Assembly: GCA_964479375.1 (NCBI GenBank)
Contig: CAYZKD010000011.1
Coordinates: forward strand, 1 to 23,677
DNA: 23,677 nucleotides
DNA from: CAYXTC01 sp964479375
Lineage (GTDB): Bacteria; Patescibacteriota; Minisyncoccia; Minisyncoccales; GWA2-38-27
Direction: 5' to 3'
In this document: in pieces, positions 1-5,807 of the stretch
Position numbering within the stretch: position 1 is the first letter of the stretch
Layout of the letters: each line of letters opens with the position of its first letter
Position numbers and translations under genes: made by a program
The notes under the pieces: model-generated
What the model was told of the DNA's origin: nothing
The model's input: only the letters and a program-made list of their open reading frames with translations
Database searches by the model: none

Positions 1-268
1 CGAGAGGTTTCTTAAACCGGGTGTCAGGGTAATTGCCTTTTTCATAATTTCTTAATTATGGCAATTGCCCTGTGTTGGAAAATAGGAGCGAGCGAAGCGA
101 GAGACGTAAGAAACCGAGAGGTTTCTTAAACCGGGTGTCAGGGTAATTGCCTTTTTCATAATTTCTTAAATTATGGCGATTACCCTGTGTTGGAAAATAG
201 GAGCGGGAGCGACGTAAGAAACCGAGAGGTTTCTTAAACCGGGTGTCAGGGTAATTGCCTTTTTCATA
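1..268. repeat. Tandem hairpin-bearing repeat, 2.4 copies
   Basis: Unit 1 is 1-114, unit 2 is 115-222 and a third, partial unit is 223-268. The first 46 bases of each unit are the same. Each full unit holds an inverted repeat with arms CAGGGTAATTGCC and GGC(A/G)ATT(G/A)CCCTG (25-37/60-72 and 139-151/175-187) around an inner AT hairpin. Unit junctions form a perfect 9-bp stem TAAGAAACC / GGTTTCTTA closed by a GAGA loop (107-128 and 215-236). Units differ by a 6-base indel in the GAGCGAGCGAAGCGAG stretch. There is no open reading frame and no spacer variation, so it is not CRISPR. The array runs off the left edge. Confidence 0.85.
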
Positions 269-454
269 TTATGCTTTTCTGATCATCTTAGCCCCGCATA
301 CAGGACAACTTTCTTCATAACAAGGCACCCCTCTTTTATGGGGTGCCTCTTTGCCGCACTCAGGGCACATACAAATACCATTAGGCCCCATCCCAAACCG
401 ACGAGGTTGGTTTATCCGGCCTTTTCTAGATTGGTTTTGTTCTTGAGGGTCCAT
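269..454 (-). CDS. Small zinc-ribbon-like protein of the DUF5320 neighbourhood
   Basis: A 61-residue protein from the ATG at 454; an in-frame TTG at 490 would add 12 residues. The N-terminus is basic and Gln/Arg-rich. The C-terminal half carries CMCPECG, then a PHKRGVPC segment, then CPVCGAKM, which gives paired Cys-X2-Cys knuckles of a zinc ribbon. This ending is typical of short proteins found beside DUF5320 genes in anaerobes and archaea (family memory). The gene lies 38 bases after DUF5320 (2 bases if TTG is used), so they probably share a transcript. Its function is unknown. Neither start has a good Shine-Dalgarno site, so the start is uncertain. Confidence 0.7.
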   Translation of the reverse strand: MDPQEQNQSRKGRINQPRRFGMGPNGICMCPECGKEAPHKRGVPCYEESCPVCGAKMIRKA

Positions 455-492
455 TATGGGTATTCTATCACTTTCTCGAAAAAGCAACAAAG

Positions 493-810
493 TTACTTTT
501 TCTTCTTCTTGGTCTCGCCCAACCTTTCTTTCAATCCCTTTATTTGCTCTTCTAGGGCCTTAATCTGGTTTTGAATTGCTTCTTTCCCCCCGGTTAACAT
601 TTCTTTTTCTTGCTGAGGACCGGGATAATAGTTCGTTCTTGCCCTCTGCCAGCCAGTTAATCCTGTGGCTCTGTACCAGTTTCTAAAGCCTCTTCCTCTG
701 CCAAAAGAGGTCTTGGCATACCCGGGCGCAGAAGAGCCCGAACAAAACCCCAAACCCCTTCCTGTCATCGGGCCTTGGCCCATGGGACCTGTTTTATTCC
801 CAAATGGCAT
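493..810 (-). CDS. DUF5320 family protein
   Basis: A 105-residue protein with the hallmark N-terminus of DUF5320: MPFGNKTGPMGQGPMTGRG, then GLGFCSG, then Gly/Arg-rich sequence with aromatic residues. Residues about 75-100 are charged and heptad-like (NQIKALEEQIKGLKERL), a likely coiled coil, followed by a polylysine tail. The family is common in anaerobic bacteria and archaea, often near iron-sulfur or NifB/NifX-like genes, and has no proven function. It is first in a two-gene unit with the zinc-ribbon gene at 269-454. A strong promoter lies upstream at 856-884. No clear Shine-Dalgarno precedes the ATG. Confidence 0.85.
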   Translation of the reverse strand: MPFGNKTGPMGQGPMTGRGLGFCSGSSAPGYAKTSFGRGRGFRNWYRATGLTGWQRARTNYYPGPQQEKEMLTGGKEAIQNQIKALEEQIKGLKERLGETKKKKK

Positions 811-855
811 AATTTTAGATAATCTTAAATTTATTAATACAACCTTTCTATTTAT

Positions 856-884
856 AATATATACCCATAACCATGCCTTGTCAA
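856..884 (-). promoter_or_regulatory. Sigma70-type promoter for DUF5320
   Basis: On the minus strand a perfect -35 TTGACA (879-884) is followed after 17 bases by TATATT (856-861, 5 of 6 consensus). The expected transcription start is near 849, which leaves a leader of about 40 nt before the ATG at 810. Confidence 0.75.
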
Positions 885-913
885 CCCCTTACGCTGGTTC
901 ATATGATAGTATC

Positions 914-943
914 CAAAAAAATGTGGGAGGACGGGCCTCCCAC
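914..943 (-). terminator. Intrinsic terminator built from the GTGGGAGG hairpin
   Basis: GTGGGAGG (923-930) and CCTCCCAC (936-943) form a perfect 8-bp stem with a 5-base loop. Read on the minus strand it is followed by A and then seven T residues (915-921), the layout of a rho-independent terminator. The same hairpin occurs three times, in opposite orientation, at 7176-7264. It sits about 100 bases beyond the first terminator of the operon ending at 1079, so it may be a back-up. Confidence 0.7.
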
Positions 944-1042
944 AAAAATCGCGAAAGCCTGTTCTCCGCGAAATTCCACGGAAAACATTTTACAGAATTT
1001 GAGGCATATCATATGTTTCTAAGCCCAAACACCCCTCCAAAC

Positions 1043-1066
1043 TAAAAAGCGGGGGCATTCCCCGCT
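1043..1066 (-). terminator. Intrinsic terminator of the oxidative-stress operon
   Basis: AGCGGGG (1048-1054) pairs with CCCCGCT (1060-1066) around a 5-base loop. On the minus strand it is followed by TTTTTAG. It lies 13 bases beyond the stop codon of the YbaB gene and ends the unit that begins near 5003. Confidence 0.85.
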
Positions 1067-1078
1067 CTGGCAACTATT

Positions 1079-1324
1079 TTACATTAGCCCACCTAGGGAC
1101 TGAGCCATTTTCTGCTGAATTTCTTTTACTGCATCATTTAGACAATCTTTCAAGACTTCTTCCTGTTTCCCTTTTTCTAGTTCCGGATTTAAAGAAATTT
1201 CTTCTATCTGCAGGTTTCCGTTTACCACCGCCCTTGTTCCCTCTTTCTCTATTTCGCTTTTCTCTTTGGCTAATTGCTTCTGAGCTTCTTTAATTTTTCT
1301 GATCTGGTTTAATTTGTCAAACAT
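1079..1324 (-). CDS. YbaB/EbfC family nucleoid-associated protein
   Basis: An 81-residue protein, short for the family (usually about 100). Residues 1-28 form a charged helix rich in Lys/Glu. Then come the conserved core GTRAVVNGNLQIEEISLNPE and a C-terminal helix containing NDAVKEIQQKMAQSLGGLM, the typical YbaB dimer end. Family members bind DNA as dimers and often sit beside dnaX and recR; neither is here. It lies 6 bases after the nitroreductase and is the last gene of the operon. The missing residues are mostly in the N-terminal helix and the middle. DNA binding is inferred from the family only. Confidence 0.8.
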   Translation of the reverse strand: MFDKLNQIRKIKEAQKQLAKEKSEIEKEGTRAVVNGNLQIEEISLNPELEKGKQEEVLKDCLNDAVKEIQQKMAQSLGGLM

Positions 1325-1330
1325 AATTGT

Positions 1331-1846
1331 TTATTCAGTAAATTTATCTTTACAAACTAATTGAGCAACGCTCTTTCTAGATTTAGGCCTGGGAGAATCA
1401 TCATAAGGGACGCCCAGAGTTAACATTGCTGCTACTTTATACTTCTCTGGAATCCCAAGTATTTTTTTTACTTCCTGCTGATAAAAAGCACCTATCCAAC
1501 AAGTTCCCAGCCCTTGTTCCACTGCTTCCAGGGTCATGTGATCTAAGGCTATTGCCAAATCTACAGAGTAAGCGGGTACCCCAGAACTCATATCTACTTC
1601 GGGTTTTAAGGAAACGCCGACAACAATAATGGGAGCTTTTTCTATAAAGCTCTGGTTTGCGGCTTTTGTTAGTTTCTTTATCCTCTCCTTGTCTCTAACT
1701 ACTACAAGCTTATAATCTTGAGCGTTGTGGGCAGAAGGAGCAAAGTGGGCGGCCTCTAATATTTTCTTGATTGAATCCTCGGAAATAGGCTCGTCTCTGT
1801 AATCCCTTACGCTTTTTCTTAATTTTATGGCCTTAAAAACATCCAT
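1331..1846 (-). CDS. Nitroreductase family protein (FMN flavoprotein)
   Basis: A 171-residue protein of the short nitroreductase class. Family marks are the N-terminal FMN phosphate-binding RKSVRDYR (10-17), the PSAHNAQ motif (37-43), GLGTCWIGAF (112-121) before the C-terminal helix, and LGVPYDDSPRPKSRK (144-158). These enzymes pass electrons from NAD(P)H through FMN to nitro, quinone or flavin substrates as homodimers; the physiological substrate cannot be told from sequence. The gene starts 4 bases after the MTH1-like hydrolase, so it is co-transcribed with the oxidative-stress genes and a redox role is plausible. Confidence 0.9.
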   Translation of the reverse strand: MDVFKAIKLRKSVRDYRDEPISEDSIKKILEAAHFAPSAHNAQDYKLVVVRDKERIKKLTKAANQSFIEKAPIIVVGVSLKPEVDMSSGVPAYSVDLAIALDHMTLEAVEQGLGTCWIGAFYQQEVKKILGIPEKYKVAAMLTLGVPYDDSPRPKSRKSVAQLVCKDKFTE

Positions 1847-1850
1847 ATAT

Positions 1851-2315
1851 TTAAAGTTCTTTAATTTTATAATTATCTATTTTTTCTTCTGGAGTAAAGG
1901 TAAAATCCGCTTTTACCTTTTTTCCCTCTAATACCCTAGGCAACCACACAGAATCATCGCTCCACATCTTTTTGAAAGGAATCTTTTTAAGAGCAAACCA
2001 AGAGGGCTTCATTTCCTCTGTCTCTTCAGGATCTCCCTCCCATTCTCTACATAAATAGACATGAACATCTTGATCCCACTCCTCTTTATGAGGAAAAGAG
2101 AATTTCAAAAAAGCTACCTTTTCTAAATGATTAACCTTCACCCCGATCTCTTCTTTAGTTTCTCTGACAATAGCGTGCTCTACAGACGAATCACCCTTTT
2201 CAGGATCAACCTTGCCACCTACGCCGTTCCATTTCCCTGCCCCAAATCCTCTTTTCTTCATAGCCAAAAGAACCTTGTCGTCTTTTAAAAGAAAACAAAG
2301 GGTGGCCTCTTTCAT
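1851..2315 (-). CDS. MTH1-like Nudix hydrolase (8-oxo-dGTP diphosphatase type)
   Basis: The start is the ATG at 2315, whose ATGA overlaps the stop of DUF5652, giving 154 residues, about the size of human MTH1. It resembles MTH1 closely by eye: MKKRGFGAGKWNGVGGKV (19-36) matches the MTH1 N-terminal block, and IPFKKMWSDDSVW (112-124) matches the base-recognition block. Residues corresponding to MTH1 Phe27, Asn33, Trp117, Asp119 and Asp120 are all present (F24, N30, W118, D120, D121). The Nudix helix is RETKEEIG (51-58), with about two extra residues after GGKV. The expected role is to remove oxidised purine dNTPs from the pool, fitting its operon with superoxide reductase. Confidence 0.85.
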   Translation of the reverse strand: MKEATLCFLLKDDKVLLAMKKRGFGAGKWNGVGGKVDPEKGDSSVEHAIVRETKEEIGVKVNHLEKVAFLKFSFPHKEEWDQDVHVYLCREWEGDPEETEEMKPSWFALKKIPFKKMWSDDSVWLPRVLEGKKVKADFTFTPEEKIDNYKIKEL

Positions 2316-2515
2316 TTTTCCTCTTCCCTGCTTTTGCTGAAAAAGAAAATGTATATTATCTCCAACAAAGCAAAGGTGTTTAATATTAATATCGCGACAA
2401 ACCAAATTTTCTGCGCTTTACGAGAGGCCTTCCATAAAGCCACCCCTTTCCAAGGGAGAACCCAGGCGGCTATTAATAATATAACCCAAAGAGGAGGTAA
2501 GAAAATTTCCTGCAT
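2312..2515 (-). CDS. DUF5652 small membrane protein
   Basis: A 67-residue protein with two hydrophobic helices: residues 7-28 (PLWVILLIAAWVLPWKGVAL) and about 38-59 (IWFVAILILNTFALLEIIYIFFF). Between them is the family signature WKGVALWKASRKAQKIWF, and the C-terminus is charged. This is the pattern of DUF5652, common in Patescibacteria, with no known function. The stop overlaps the start of the MTH1-like gene by ATGA, so the two are translationally coupled. It lies 4 bases after the HD-domain gene. Confidence 0.8.
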   Translation of the reverse strand: MQEIFLPPLWVILLIAAWVLPWKGVALWKASRKAQKIWFVAILILNTFALLEIIYIFFFSKSREEEK

Positions 2516-2519
2516 AATC

Positions 2520-3188
2520 TTAAAGTAATATAAACTTATTAATTACTAATCCGAAATTATAACCGAGATATTCTGCTGCTTTCCGGCACATGACCATTCT
2601 CCGAGTAAAGATTTCGAAATATTCCATAACCGGGACAAACTTGGTGTCAATATTCAAAGAGAGAATTATTCTTTTTTTCTTTTTGTCTATTTTCAAACTA
2701 CTGGATGTAGTCGCATAATTGACTCTGTCGTGAATATCCGCTTTTATCTCATCCATAGTATCCTGAACTACCCGAGATCTCTGGACGTCAGACTTGTCGG
2801 CTAAAACCACTATAGCCGCAACCGAACTTGCAAAAGCAATCTCCCTGATTCCCTCATCGTGCATAGATATGGCCTGAGTAATGGTCGCCAATTCCTCGGG
2901 TTCAAAATCTTTCTGAAATACCTGATGGAAAAGAAGAGCGGCAAGGTAGTTATGATAGTTTCTTCCCAAAAAGTTACCCATATCATGGCAAAATCCGGCG
3001 ATAGCAGCCGACTCCCCCTCTTTTTCGGACAACCCTATTTCTTTTGCTATGCCCTTGGCCCTTTCTGCTACTAATTTAGAGTGGCGGAATCCATGATCGG
3101 TATAAGAAAGAGCAGACAGGGCTTTTTCTGTCTGGGAAATAAACTCTTTTATCTGAGGGTTCTCCTGTACTTCTTTAAGTTTAATCAT
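2520..3188 (-). CDS. HD-domain phosphohydrolase-like protein
   Basis: A 222-residue protein. The HD metal-site pattern is visible: HGFRHSKLVAERA (32-44, His36), GFCHDMGNF (65-73, His68-Asp69), H79, MHDEG (109-113, His110) and ADKSD (130-134, Asp131). This is the order seen in HD/YqeK-like nucleotide phosphohydrolases. The C-terminal 90 residues are beta-rich and not recognised. The substrate cannot be assigned; a nucleotide or dinucleotide phosphate is a family-level guess. It lies 24 bases after baeRF7 and 4 bases before DUF5652 within the oxidative-stress operon. Confidence 0.8.
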   Translation of the reverse strand: MIKLKEVQENPQIKEFISQTEKALSALSYTDHGFRHSKLVAERAKGIAKEIGLSEKEGESAAIAGFCHDMGNFLGRNYHNYLAALLFHQVFQKDFEPEELATITQAISMHDEGIREIAFASSVAAIVVLADKSDVQRSRVVQDTMDEIKADIHDRVNYATTSSSLKIDKKKKRIILSLNIDTKFVPVMEYFEIFTRRMVMCRKAAEYLGYNFGLVINKFILL

Positions 3189-3212
3189 ATTATCTTATTA
3201 TAACATCTTAAA

Positions 3213-4337
3213 TCAGTAGCGGAAAATTGCGGCTATTTTAGATTTCTCCGGCATATTTTCAGAATAAAGAACATAAACATCCCCTCCGTTGAGAAACGTC
3301 TGAATGGAGGCCAGGTTACAGAGGTCGCTGTCTCCCTCCTGTTTTTCTTCGTGAATTTCTGTATCAGAGCCCCATAAATGTTCATCGAGATTAACAAAAA
3401 GTTTACTCACCCGGCCCTCTCGGGAGGCAGAGATAACCTTTTTAGGATCGGCTGAAGTCTTAGGCCCTCCTTTTAAGTCTTGGTATTCTTTCTTTGATTC
3501 TTCTTCTTTGTTCTGAAAGAAAGGCCTTACAATCTCCCATGATTTTTTGTGTATCTCTCCTTCTTTCATGCCATCGGGGTTGCCGAAAATACCCTCTTCT
3601 GAGAGATATTTGTAATGGCATGCTTTCTTGAATAAGGGATGGAAATAATCTACAGCCACCAACACCAGGGGAGAGGTTTCAGAAGAGAACGCTTCTTGCA
3701 GACGATTGTCTAAAATCTGGAAATACCTGAGCAAATTTTTCTTCTCTTCTTCTTCCGGGGACTGACCGTAGAATACGGCCCCCTTTCCCGAAGTACGCGT
3801 GTGGAAAGAAACTCTATTTTCCGGATCCCTAGTCTCTAGGGCTTCTCTTATATCATGAGGCAAGCCCACTTCCATTTTATTAATCTCATATCTATCTGCC
3901 TGAAAAAGTTCTGCCTTCTTTTTGCTCACAGAAAAGATATAGAATTTTCCGTTTTCTAAGATCAAAGGAAGCAGGGGCTCGATATAGAATTTGTCAGAAA
4001 CCAGAGAGGTTTCCTTTACTTCAATGGGAATCCTATAATATTCAAAAAAACCAGGGGAAAGAAACACGGCAAGCCCCTTGTTCTGATGCTCCCAGAATTC
4101 CGGGTTGCTTAAAAGATCTTTCGCCGGCTTTAAGGCTTTCTCCGCCTCCTCCTTTCTTAGTCCTCTTTTCTGCAAAACATCTTCTGCTTTGTTAAGCTGG
4201 TTCTCAAATCTGATTGGATTCTGCTCCGTCTGATTGCCTGACTGAAAGGCAGGAACAAAAATAGAGACCAAGCTATCTCCCTCCCTTTGAGCCAGTCTTC
4301 TTATTTCTTTTTTCCCTAAGGGATCTATGTCTGACAT
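3213..4337 (-). CDS. baeRF family 7 (bacterial eRF1-like) protein
   Basis: A 374-residue protein resembling the bacterial archaeo-eukaryotic release factor relatives of the baeRF3/baeRF7 type. Visible family blocks are SIFVPAF plus QNPIRFENQLNKAE (25-52), PAKDLLSNPEFWEHQNKGLAVFLSPGF (71-97), PLLPLILENGKFYIFSVS (121-138), a central VAVDYFHPLFKKACHYKYL with GIFGNPDG, KKVISASREGRVSKLFV, and the end NGGDVYVLYSENMPEKSKIAAIFRY. The family is predicted to act at ribosomes, perhaps in stress or hibernation, but this is not proven for baeRF7. It is placed directly between superoxide reductase (3-base gap) and an HD protein, so a stress-time translational role is a reasonable inference. Confidence 0.8.
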   Translation of the reverse strand: MSDIDPLGKKEIRRLAQREGDSLVSIFVPAFQSGNQTEQNPIRFENQLNKAEDVLQKRGLRKEEAEKALKPAKDLLSNPEFWEHQNKGLAVFLSPGFFEYYRIPIEVKETSLVSDKFYIEPLLPLILENGKFYIFSVSKKKAELFQADRYEINKMEVGLPHDIREALETRDPENRVSFHTRTSGKGAVFYGQSPEEEEKKNLLRYFQILDNRLQEAFSSETSPLVLVAVDYFHPLFKKACHYKYLSEEGIFGNPDGMKEGEIHKKSWEIVRPFFQNKEEESKKEYQDLKGGPKTSADPKKVISASREGRVSKLFVNLDEHLWGSDTEIHEEKQEGDSDLCNLASIQTFLNGGDVYVLYSENMPEKSKIAAIFRY

Positions 4338-4340
4338 AGA

Positions 4341-4715
4341 CTATTTCATCCACAAACCGTGGACATTACAGTATTCCCTAGCGCTTATCTTCTCTCCTTT
4401 AATATTAAATTCCGCCTCCGGCTTATCGCCAGGATTTAAAAATTTACGGCAGTATTTTCCATCCACGACAACTTCTATCCACTCAATATAGTGGCTTTCT
4501 TCCATAGGATGCTCCTCAGAGCCCACTTTTATCTTTGTGCCGTTTTCTGTCTCTTCGATCACAGGAACGTGTTTTTCTAATCCTTCATCTTTTTCTTTTT
4601 CCGTCAAAAGATTCATGGGTTCTCCGCAACAGACAAGTTGACCCTCCCCCTCGTGAAGAACTTCAACAACGTTGCCGCAGATACTGCATTTGTAGATTTG
4701 TTTTTTTCCTGTCAT
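4341..4715 (-). CDS. dfx: Desulfoferrodoxin (two-iron superoxide reductase)
   Basis: A 124-residue full-length 2Fe superoxide reductase. Centre I, the rubredoxin-like iron site, has ligands Cys10, Cys13, Cys29 and Cys30. Centre II, the catalytic iron, has His49, His69, His75, Cys116 and His119, with the catalytic Glu47-Lys48 pair just before His49 (EKHVP). It reduces superoxide to peroxide without making oxygen, the usual anaerobe strategy. It lies 3 bases after the ferritin-like gene and 3 bases before baeRF7. Peroxide removal would have to come from another enzyme, and the ferritin-like partner is the obvious local candidate. Identification is secure. Confidence 0.95.
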   Translation of the reverse strand: MTGKKQIYKCSICGNVVEVLHEGEGQLVCCGEPMNLLTEKEKDEGLEKHVPVIEETENGTKIKVGSEEHPMEESHYIEWIEVVVDGKYCRKFLNPGDKPEAEFNIKGEKISAREYCNVHGLWMK

Positions 4716-4718
4716 AGA

Positions 4719-5003
4719 TTAATTCCCCGTCATTTCTTCAACCTCTTTCTTTCCCTCTGCTGACTTCTCAACTTGTTCTTTGTCTTCTCTCTCCAAAAGA
4801 GTCTCAAACTCGCCCACATGCTCCTTTTCTTCTGAAGCCACGTCCAAAAGAACCTTTTTGATATCTTCGTTTTCTGTGAGAGCTGCCATCTGCTCATAAA
4901 AAGAAATGGCATCCAACTCTGCTATAATCCCGGCCCTTAGTATTTCCCGGTCAATTTTCTCCTGGCTGACTTTGTCTAAATTAATAGGTAATTTTGATAA
5001 CAT
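4719..5003 (-). CDS. Ferritin-like/rubrerythrin-type di-iron protein
   Basis: A 94-residue protein with the half-ferritin pattern: Glu29 in IIAELDAISFYEQMAALT (26-43) and EEKEH (58-62) in the second helix, followed by VGEFETLL. These are half of a di-iron site, so a dimer is needed to complete it. By memory the sequence, including the lysine/glutamate-rich tail ending in EEMTGN, resembles the ferritin-like domain fused in front of some archaeal encapsulin shells, but here it stands alone and no shell gene is in the window. It is the first gene of the eight-gene operon, with a promoter at 5049-5076. An AGGAG lies too far upstream (about 25 bases) to be a standard ribosome site. Confidence 0.8.
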   Translation of the reverse strand: MLSKLPINLDKVSQEKIDREILRAGIIAELDAISFYEQMAALTENEDIKKVLLDVASEEKEHVGEFETLLEREDKEQVEKSAEGKKEVEEMTGN

Positions 5004-5048
5004 ATAATAATTGGTTTAGATATTTTTCTCCTGACCTTTAGTAGGCTT

Positions 5049-5076
5049 ATTGTATCACCCTTGCAAGAGGAGACAA
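5049..5076 (-). promoter_or_regulatory. Promoter of the oxidative-stress operon
   Basis: On the minus strand, TTGTCT (5071-5076) is followed after 16 bases by TGA-TACAAT (-10 at 5049-5054), an extended -10 element. The expected start is near 5042, with a leader of about 39 nt. The sequence TTTAGTA at 5037-5043 matches a half-site of the PerR operators at 5731-5769, but the other half is not there, so PerR control of this promoter is only a suggestion. Confidence 0.6.
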
Positions 5077-5084
5077 GCACCCCG

Positions 5085-5378
5085 CTATTCTATATAATTC
5101 TTCCTATCTCCAAACTCTCTTCTCTTTCCTACATTCCATTGCCTGACCGGTCTTATATACCCCACTACCCTTGAGTAAACCTCGCAATTCCTAAAATTAC
5201 TCAAAGAAGGGTTCTTCTTGTAGCAACCTTCGCACTTAATTGCCTCTATAACCCTTTCCCCGTCTTTATACCTTAACAGAAATCCCTCTTTGTTTCCCAT
5301 TTCCTTCCGACAATCGTGGCATACCCTATTCTTTTTGGCATTTATTGCATATCCCATAGAAATAAGTTTGGTGATCAT
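5085..5378 (-). CDS. Small NrdD-like protein with zinc ribbon
   Basis: A 97-residue protein from the ATG at 5378; the ATG at 5357 is equally likely (90 residues). It has two Cys pairs, CHDC (19-22) and CEGC (50-53), forming a probable zinc ribbon. The C-terminus, CEVYSRVVGYIRPVRQWNVG followed by KRREFGDRKNY, matches the C-terminal end of anaerobic ribonucleotide reductase NrdD (the RVxGY...N.GK..EF.DR pattern). It lacks the large catalytic barrel, so it cannot be a reductase alone. Such stand-alone minis occur in CPR genomes. It overlaps the end of perR by about 30-50 bases in another frame. The role is unknown. Confidence 0.7.
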   Translation of the reverse strand: MITKLISMGYAINAKKNRVCHDCRKEMGNKEGFLLRYKDGERVIEAIKCEGCYKKNPSLSNFRNCEVYSRVVGYIRPVRQWNVGKRREFGDRKNYIE

Positions 5379-5724
5379 TAACCCTGCCGACCTTTATTTT
5401 CTTTTTTCTGAGAACAGGGCATTTCTTTCTAAAGTTAACGATAAAAGGATCTTTGACGTCGAATACTCTTCCGCACTTTTCACAGATAAAATGCGCGTGC
5501 ATCAAAATATTCCCGTCATATCTTGAAATCCTTGTCGGAATTTCCCGAACTCTCCCGCTAACCTTAAAGCCATTCAATATTCTGTAAACAGTGCCCCGGC
5601 TGATGCGGGGAAGTTTTTTCTTTACCCCCCTATAAACATCCTCAGCGCTCGGATGGCTTTCAGTGTTTGATAAATAATCTTTTATTATTTTTTTTTGAGA
5701 GGTCAGCCTCTCTGCCAAAACCAT
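5326..5724 (-). CDS. perR: PerR-type peroxide-sensing repressor (Fur family)
   Basis: A 132-residue Fur-family winged-helix regulator. The DNA-reading helix region is HPSAEDVYRGVKKKLPRISR then GTVYRILNGF (24-53). Structural zinc ligands are CEKC (81-84) and CNKC (126-129). The regulatory metal ligands of Bacillus PerR all have matches: His24, Asp70, His76, His78 and Asp89. Asp at the last position, where Fur has Glu, favours PerR, in which iron-catalysed oxidation of the histidines senses peroxide. Two palindromic operators in its own promoter (5731-5749, 5755-5769) indicate autoregulation. Its neighbour is the superoxide reductase operon. PerR rather than Fur or Zur is likely but rests on alignment by eye. 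Confidence 0.85.
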   Translation of the reverse strand: MVLAERLTSQKKIIKDYLSNTESHPSAEDVYRGVKKKLPRISRGTVYRILNGFKVSGRVREIPTRISRYDGNILMHAHFICEKCGRVFDVKDPFIVNFRKKCPVLRKKKIKVGRVNDHQTYFYGICNKCQKE

Positions 5725-5730
5725 AATATT

Positions 5731-5749
5731 ATTAGTAATGATTACTAAT
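5731..5749. promoter_or_regulatory. PerR/Fur operator 1 (9-1-9 palindrome)
   Basis: ATTAGTAATGATTACTAAT is a perfect 9-1-9 inverted repeat centred on 5740. Its core TTAGTAAT-N-ATTACTAA has the 7-1-7 build of PerR and Fur boxes (Bacillus PerR box TTATAATNATTATAA). It lies just ahead of the perR start codon, around the predicted transcription start. Confidence 0.8.
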
Positions 5750-5752
5750 TAC

Positions 5753-5780
5753 AGTTTAGTATTACTAAAAATGCTGTCAA
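5753..5780 (-). promoter_or_regulatory. perR promoter with overlapping operator 2
   Basis: On the minus strand a perfect -35 TTGACA (5775-5780) is followed after 16 bases by TAAACT (5753-5758, 4 of 6). A second perfect 7-1-7 palindrome, TTTAGTATTACTAAA (5755-5769, centre 5762), covers the spacer and -10. Its centre is 22 bases (two helical turns) from operator 1, so two dimers could bind the same face. This arrangement would block RNA polymerase and supports autorepression. Confidence 0.75.
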
Positions 5781-5807
5781 CAGTAATCTCCTGTGGAAAA
5801 CTTTTAA

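Noticed and set aside
1..268. CRISPR array
   Set aside because: The units are over 100 bases with near-identical content throughout; there are no short repeats separated by unique spacers and no cas genes.
908..1018. A 37-codon minus-strand frame from an ATG near 1010
   Set aside because: It runs straight through the terminator hairpin and T-run at 914-943, has no ribosome site, and its middle is just the translated GTGGGAGG repeat.
5037..5043. A PerR operator in the oxidative-stress operon promoter
   Set aside because: Only one half-site (TTTAGTA) is present; the facing half does not match, so it is noted but not called.
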